Positions 59,201 to 64,000 of a stretch of DNA of 64,000 nt are shown here, in pieces. Below the pieces are notes generated by a model. The model did no database searches, was not told the DNA's origin, and saw only the letters and a program-made list of their open reading frames with translations. Location of the stretch: the NCBI RefSeq assembly GCF_000003815.2, contig NC_049993.1, positions 3,598,740 through 3,662,739 on the forward strand, written 5' to 3'. This DNA is from Branchiostoma floridae. Lineage: Eukaryota; Chordata; Leptocardii; Amphioxiformes; Branchiostomatidae. Each line of letters begins with the position of its first letter. Positions within the stretch are counted from its first letter, which is position 1. The translations under genes and the position numbers were made by a program.

Positions 59201-60177
59201 GTCTCCTCCGTACGTTTTCGGTCTTCCTTCTGTGTCTCTTGCCGCTACCCTCACGGTAAGAACGTCTCCTTGGCGATACAGTCGGTCTCTGTTTACAACG
59301 ACCACATTTGTTCTTTGGGGGGACGTAACTTTTATAATAAGTGGTTTCGGGATGTCGACATTCGGCAAAGGCACAAACGAGTTCAAAGTCTGCAAGACAG
59401 AAATACATGCAGCGAATTAAACGGTGAGCATGCCATTCTATAATATAATTGTAAATTTGTCACATAAAGTTTGTGATTGCTTTGTTTATATAATTGACAT
59501 CTCAGCTATAAAAAAAAACTAACAAAATCTAACGGCACGGACATCCGGGAAACTGAAAAATTGACCCTTGACCTCAAAACCGCACCACAATCCATGCCAG
59601 TGAGGAAGCCATGTGATAGGACAAAAAAGGCCCGACTTTATACCCCCTACCAACCACAACAACTCAGCTTTTGGGTCTAATCAGAAAGTAGAAACCCTCC
59701 CCTTACCCACCTCAAAAGTACCAGGATTTCTACCCATTTGACCAGGAAAAAAAATCTTGACGTTTTAGACCCTGAACTATATTCGCCACCATCAATTTCC
59801 ATGGAGGATTGACTGGCGGGTCCCATGTAGTGACTAAAAAGGGCCAGAAAGCCCCCCCCCCCCATATGTTGCTTAATCGATAGATCTGATATTTATAGTT
59901 ACATTATGGTTCATGATATCAAGTCAATTTACTTTCATATATGTAGTTGTGCCTCAGCCTGCATTCTATTGTTAAGTAAGAAAACGTACTAAATAGTTAG
60001 TTCTTCGATGTATTTGCCATAATGTTCTCTGTTCATGCGTACACCCCCCCCCCCCCACACACACACACCATATCAATATCGTCTGCCCATGACAACAGTA
60101 AAAGAATCACCTACATTGAGGAATATCACGACAGCGGTCAGCACTGTAAGTACAGCGTATTTCCGAACACTGGCCAT
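53293..60177 (-). CDS. NXPE family protein (neurexophilin and PC-esterase domains), 511 aa, six coding exons
   Basis: On the minus strand the exons are 60177-60115, 59389-59075, 57170-56842, 56210-55987, 55219-55136 and 53813-53293 (stop). Phases agree at all joints. Exon 1 encodes a short basic start and hydrophobic helix (KYAVLTVLTAVVIFL), a signal anchor or signal peptide. Exon 2 is the neurexophilin-like module (YRQGDVLTVRVAARDTEGRP, YGGDFFRARL, VTDHGNGTYTVQFPLYWAG). It is followed by IQLVHPSEAVKVLQRV and a Cys-rich linker. Exon 4 has GHWSGKIWWSSVC. Exon 5 opens with GDSTIRQW, the GDS serine motif (Ser313). The last exon keeps the D-x-x-H pair as DFIHPD (Asp488, His491). The PC-esterase triad is thus complete, so an active secretory-pathway acyl-ester hydrolase or transferase is plausible, but its substrate is unknown. 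Length is close to the family's usual 540-560. Confidence 0.88.
53855..54140. mobile_element. Palindromic repeat family, diverged copy G
   Basis: The left half has cgacgtttcggtgaccgtct then gtcaccttcttcagggca. The right half has cctgaagaaggtgacagacg then gtcaccgaaac. The stem sequence differs from copies A-F but pairing is kept. It lies in the last intron of the NXPE gene. Confidence 0.7.
54201..54334. repeat. Perfect tandem duplication, 2 x 67 bp
   Basis: The 67-bp unit starting gccctcatcagttcattatt occurs twice head to tail with no difference I can see. It lies in the last intron of the NXPE gene. Confidence 0.85.
54721..54932. mobile_element. MITE with AACGCTAGTTCACCTT end, copy 2
   Basis: Homologous to 21341-21548: the left end ataacgctagttcacctttg and internal agaatatttaggagtattac are shared. 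The right end (ggataaaggtgtaatatgtc) is degraded. Confidence 0.5.
55373..55898. mobile_element. Large palindromic MITE of the TAAGGGCACA family
   Basis: The arms are about 180 bp. The left taagggcacaaccagccgca is mirrored at the right by cggcgggctgcgcccttag, and inner strings aaaaacgtgggcaat and tacgaactcgtacggagtcc are mirrored too. All open frames on both strands are products of the palindrome. It is inside the NXPE gene, between exons 56210-55987 and 55219-55136. Confidence 0.75.
56505..56640. mobile_element. Possible LINE 3' tail (minus orientation)
   Basis: Begins gatttgatttgatttattcg, then aatacagcaagggctacccaac. Simple-sequence start plus A/T-rich body resembles reverse-oriented LINE ends seen elsewhere in the window. 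No RT frame is left. Confidence 0.35.
57211..58245. mobile_element. TA-flanked DNA element, about 1.03 kb, best copy in the window
   Basis: It starts TA-CCTCCATGAAA and ends TTTCATGGAGG-TA, so the ends are inverted and flanked by TA as in the Tc1/mariner group. The interior has ctcaagaacggctgggtgga and several imperfect repeats of an ataactcaagaaggga / tttgcataattaatga unit. No transposase is encoded. Other copies are at 13700 and 45836. It lies in an intron of the NXPE gene. Confidence 0.65.
58855..58936. repeat. Short inverted repeat, 82 bp
   Basis: agtttgtgacctaagga is mirrored by tccttaggtcgcaaact with one mismatch. Intronic to the NXPE gene. Nature unknown. Confidence 0.5.
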
Positions 60178-60199
60178 CTCGTACGCTGTGAACAAATGC

Positions 60200-62020
60200 A
60201 TATCTATATATACCTCGCAAATATACACATGTATAAATAATGTAACCTTTCCAAGGTGAGCAAAGAAAAGATTATTTGATGCAAATTACATATTAACTAC
60301 TCATACGTGTGAAAGATACATAATTGTAAAAATATTTGCGCTTTGTGTGGCAACAGAAAAATTTCCTACCCTTGATAAAAAGCACATTTTATTCGGATGT
60401 TTGCCCTAAGGGTATTCTATCTTACCACTTCGATGTGGGGGGAGGGGTTTCACTAAAGTCGGCAAATATTTTTCTGAAAGAGTCTTGCATACCAGGCAAC
60501 ACTATTCGACAGGGGTATAGATGTAGGCATGAATTAATGATCATAATTCACCATTATATAGGCTGGGATTTTATTTCTTGTTATCCAGGCTTGCATTTCA
60601 AAACGAACACAATGTTGCCACGATACCACTGACCGAGTTGACAAAAATAATCATTTTTTTTTACATTTATTCACACGTCACATGTTATGTTATCCACCTA
60701 CACCCTTTCTTTATTCCTATATAACATACGACTTAAAATACACAACTAAAAGTAGTCATTATAAAATATTTACACTTATAGTCTAGCATTAATATAAATA
60801 TTTACACTAGCATTTCCTTACAGTTGTACACACCAGTCTATCTTTATATAAATATCTAGGCACATGCAATGCTGTATACTATAACACATTTACATATTAT
60901 TGCAGGGGCCATTCCCCCTGTTTTTGGCTAGGGTTTGCTCTCTAAGACGTTTAAAGGGGTGTTTTATCCCCCAATGGAATGTTTGTGTTAGGGTTTCTTC
61001 CCAAGGACCTTTGTGCATGTGTGTGGTTTACACATATCACAAATTGACATAAATGTTTCAAACGTTTCTATTTACAACAAAATCAGAACATTTAAAAATA
61101 CAAGGCTGATTGTTGTAAACTGACAAATTTGGCTTCTTTGATTCCTCTCGCAAAAAGGTTTGGCTCATTGACAAGAATACTAATTATTCCAATGGGGATG
61201 TGTATATTGGTTTGAAGTGGTTTAGTTTTGTTTCAATATGTACCTTTTTTTGTTTTTCTTTTAATTAAGAAACAGGCAAGTGAGTTTATAGTGCTGTGAT
61301 GTTAACCTTTGAGAGAGAGAGGGAGAGAGAGAGAAAGAGAAAGAGAGAGCGAAAGAAAACAAGAGAGGGTTAGTTCAATCAAGGAAAGATAAGATTGAAC
61401 ATTGGAAATTCGAACTTAGACGAAATCTTTTAAGTTTTTTCTTCATCAGGACATTTTTTTCTGTGTATATAGAGAAACATATAAAAAGTGAGTGAGTGAT
61501 AGAGAAACATACGAAGCTATCGTTTTTACACATTTATATACATTCAAATATTACAACAAGTTAATATCCTGAATAATCATAATTTTCTTAACTTTACTGG
61601 TTATACACATGCCACAAGATCGATACTATGCTATTAGTTTACATTGATCGTGCCCCATAACAACATTTAAAGGAATACTTGACTTTGACTATAACGACAC
61701 ACGTGCGGCTACAGATATATAAAAAAAAAAACATATTTTACATTATTGTGATTTTGGAAAACAAACATATTCAAGATCTCATGCCATTGCCATTGTATCT
61801 TACAATATTGTATATAAAATTTGTAAAAAAAAATCTAAACGGAAAATATTGATGCCTCAATGATGTCTTGAAACGGCTAAGGTAATTTTAAGACATTTAT
61901 TTATTTTTTGTCTTATTAAAACAACACACATTTAAGTTCTCAAATTATTACCATTGGGTCTGACAATGTTACTATTACAATTTAGTTAACTCTACTTACG
62001 TGCAAAATGTCTCAAGCCAG
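60200..62020. other. Upstream of the NXPE gene; no further gene seen
   Basis: A/T-rich DNA with a (GA)-rich tract at about 61312-61368 and two nearby atagagaaacata copies (61470, 61501). No exon is supportable. The promoter of the NXPE gene should lie in the first few hundred bases but no core motif is convincing. Confidence 0.35.
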
Positions 62021-62023
62021 TCT

Positions 62024-62962
62024 TTAACCCTATTCAGACCGGGCTTTTTTGGTCATCCCTGGACCGGGGGGGGGGGGCTTTTGAGGCCCTCCACTTCTAA
62101 GTCCTATAGCTCTTGAATGACGGACCGCAAGGCCACCAAATTTTCAGGATATGATGTCCACATAATATCTATCAAGTATGTGACGTTTTACGTTACGTTG
62201 ACGAAAGATGACGTAATTATGACGTCATAAATTTGATTATATTGGCCAAACCCATGAAAAAAGGGTATTCTCAGAGAACTTCAAGTTATGCAACAAAAAT
62301 GTAACAACAAGTGCAGATAACAGAATAATAATGTTTGTTACTCCTTGTGTTGCCAACAGCAACATCAATAAAATGACGTCATGCACATCTAAGATACGAG
62401 TTGGGCTCCGCCATATTATATCCACCACCTTGAATTTTTGAAAATACCTTTTTTGCAACAAATAATCACAAAAGGCAATAGTAATAGACTAAATTCATTC
62501 ATTTAGATGGTTTTTGATGAAAAAATACCAGGTAGTTACAAATTTTAAGGGATAATTAGCTTGTTATTCTTGATCTGGCCTTTCGGTCCGCCATCTTGGA
62601 TTTTGGGCTGATGACGTCATCAAATTAGCATAATTTATGCATATATAATTATGGAAGATATGCTAAATAATATAAGATTTTATTGATGTAACAAAATCGC
62701 AGTAATATAGCAAAAAATGTGAAAAATACATTGTTAGAACCAAAAATAGTGATTTTTGGCAAAACTGCCTGTCAACAAACGGTTGCCATGGCAACAGAAA
62801 AAATTGGAAAATTAGGCAAACTACGCAAAATCGTTGCCAACAATATTTTAGGAAAACTCATCAAATTTGGTGGCTCTAGCGTAAGCCGTTCTGGCGTTAT
62901 AGGACATCGAAGTTGTCGCTGGCCTCAAAAGCCCCCCCCCCCCCGGGTCTGAATAGGATTAA
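62024..62962. mobile_element. TTAA-flanked piggyBac-like MITE with G/C tracts (62028-62958)
   Basis: The left end is TTAA-CCCTATTCAGACCGGGC, then a G-run and cttttgaggcc. The right end mirrors it: ggcctcaaaagcc, a C-run, gggtctgaatagg(a)-TTAA. TTAA duplications and a CCC start are typical of piggyBac-related elements. The 931-bp interior is non-coding, with several tgacgtcat palindromes. Lone ends occur near 1621 and 43781, and partial copies at 40919 and 46729. Confidence 0.75.
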
Positions 62963-63750
62963 AAGTTGTGGTAATTTGTAAGACAATGGTTTAATCTTTG
63001 TGATTTTGTTTCATTGAAAAAACACATATTCAAGATCTGATGTCATTGCCATTGAGTCTAACAATATTACTGTCAAAATTTGTATAAACACTACTTAAGT
63101 TAAAAAATGTCTCAAGTCAGTCTTAAAACAGCTATAGTAATTCAAACGAATGAGGAAATAACAAAAGTTCACTTCATTATGTTTCAATCAATCAGTCGAA
63201 CCCTTTTGATATTTTCGTATGGATGCTAACACATTAATAACGTAAAAACAACATTTTTGTCCGTACTGAAAACCGTACAGTTGGAAAAAAATTTGGATAA
63301 GGCAAAAATTGCAACTATCTTATCATTTTGTCTTATCAATGAATGTTACTGTTGTTTACCTGAGGACGCCTTTGGCTATTTGCACTAATGAAAGGAAAAC
63401 AAAACTAAACGTATGTTTGTGCTAGAATTAAAAGCAACATGTATTTTAATGACTTCTTCATTTTTGCAGACAGTCGTTCCTATCAACTTTTTAATTATCA
63501 ACATAGCATTACTAATTATGTGTAATGTAATGTAATGTGATGTGATGTGAAAAAAATAAGTAAACACCAACGTTTGGGACCGCATCTGTCAGCAGCGACA
63601 CCTATGCTGCATCAATGATGTCAGAATGATGGTGACAATCAACAACCTTTTGGCTGATTAAAACATTGTGTTGTACTTGAAGTCGTGTAATTTATCGATC
63701 GTCTTTATTTGTGTCCGAAAAACAAACTAAAGAAAAGTATATGCACTCAA
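62963..63750. other. No gene seen
   Basis: A/T-rich DNA. Part of it (near 63030-63110) repeats wording seen at 61770-61810 and 61935-61975 (caagatctgatgtcattgcc, aacaatattact), suggesting a diverged repeat on both sides of the TTAA element. Confidence 0.35.
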
Positions 63751-63754
63751 CAAA

Positions 63755-63936
63755 GGTGTGTGTGTGTGTGTGTATGTGAGAGAGAGTTTGTGATTGTGTG
63801 TTTAAGTGTGTATGTATGTGGGTGAGTGTGTGGTTGCATGTGCGTGTGTATGTACGGGTGTGTTTATGTGTGCAATAGAGTGTGTGTGTGTGTGAGTGTT
63901 TGTGTGTCTGTGAGTGCGTGTGTGTATGTGTTAGCG

Positions 63937-63982
<46 letters not shown>

Positions 63983-64000
63983 ATGTATGTGTATGTGTGA
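63755..64000. repeat. (GT)n-rich simple sequence running off the window
   Basis: Irregular GT/GA/GTAT repeats from 63755, becoming a purer GT run after 63940 and reaching the right edge. Confidence 0.9.

Overview
Eukaryotic genomic DNA from an intron-rich invertebrate. The closest fit is a lancelet (Branchiostoma, amphioxus). This is an inference from the style of the C2H2 zinc fingers (MCGECGYRT / YKCDQCDY type), the gene complement, a tRNA-derived SINE and a very high load of short inverted-repeat transposons. No database search was possible. Almost every long open frame in the window is a shadow or a repeat artefact. The real genes were found by joining exons at GT/AG splice sites with consistent codon phase.

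Six gene models can be assembled, five of them essentially complete. (1) 7095-10945, minus: a 209-aa ankyrin-repeat protein, one repeat per exon. (2) 16145-18164, minus: a 13-finger C2H2 protein interrupted by a one-base deletion. (3) 21752-29024, plus: a protein ending in an F5/8 type C (discoidin) domain. (4) 32354-40809, minus: an 11-exon, 462-aa SLC17-type MFS anion transporter. (5) 47044-52192, plus: a 7-exon, 348-aa divergent creatine/phosphagen kinase. (6) 53293-60177, minus: a 6-exon, 511-aa NXPE (neurexophilin and PC-esterase) protein. The genes look unrelated in function; nothing suggests an operon-like unit or a shared pathway.

Introns and intergenic DNA are filled with mobile elements. 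There are 5'-truncated non-LTR retrotransposon tails (3, 12302, 29580, 31074). There is an internally deleted mariner (38059), a hAT-like MITE with an 8-bp target duplication (6402), and a Mutator-like element with about 87-bp TIRs and a 9-bp duplication (50702). Other families are a TTAA-flanked piggyBac-like family with C/G-tracts (62028 and several ends), a TA-flanked family in three copies (13700, 45836, 57213), and foldback elements (8545, 17852, 18417, 24510, 48351). The most distinctive repeat is a palindromic family in at least six places. Its arms carry a CTGANGA-stem-GAAAC string that resembles the core of a hammerhead ribozyme. Simple repeats include long (GT)n/(CA)n tracts, (TTGG)n, homopolymeric G/C runs and a 21-bp minisatellite.

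The stretches 132-6400, 13000-15300, 18600-21300, 29100-31000, 41700-46700 and 60200-64000 hold no convincing gene. Exon borders are predicted by eye from splice consensus and phase and have no transcript support.
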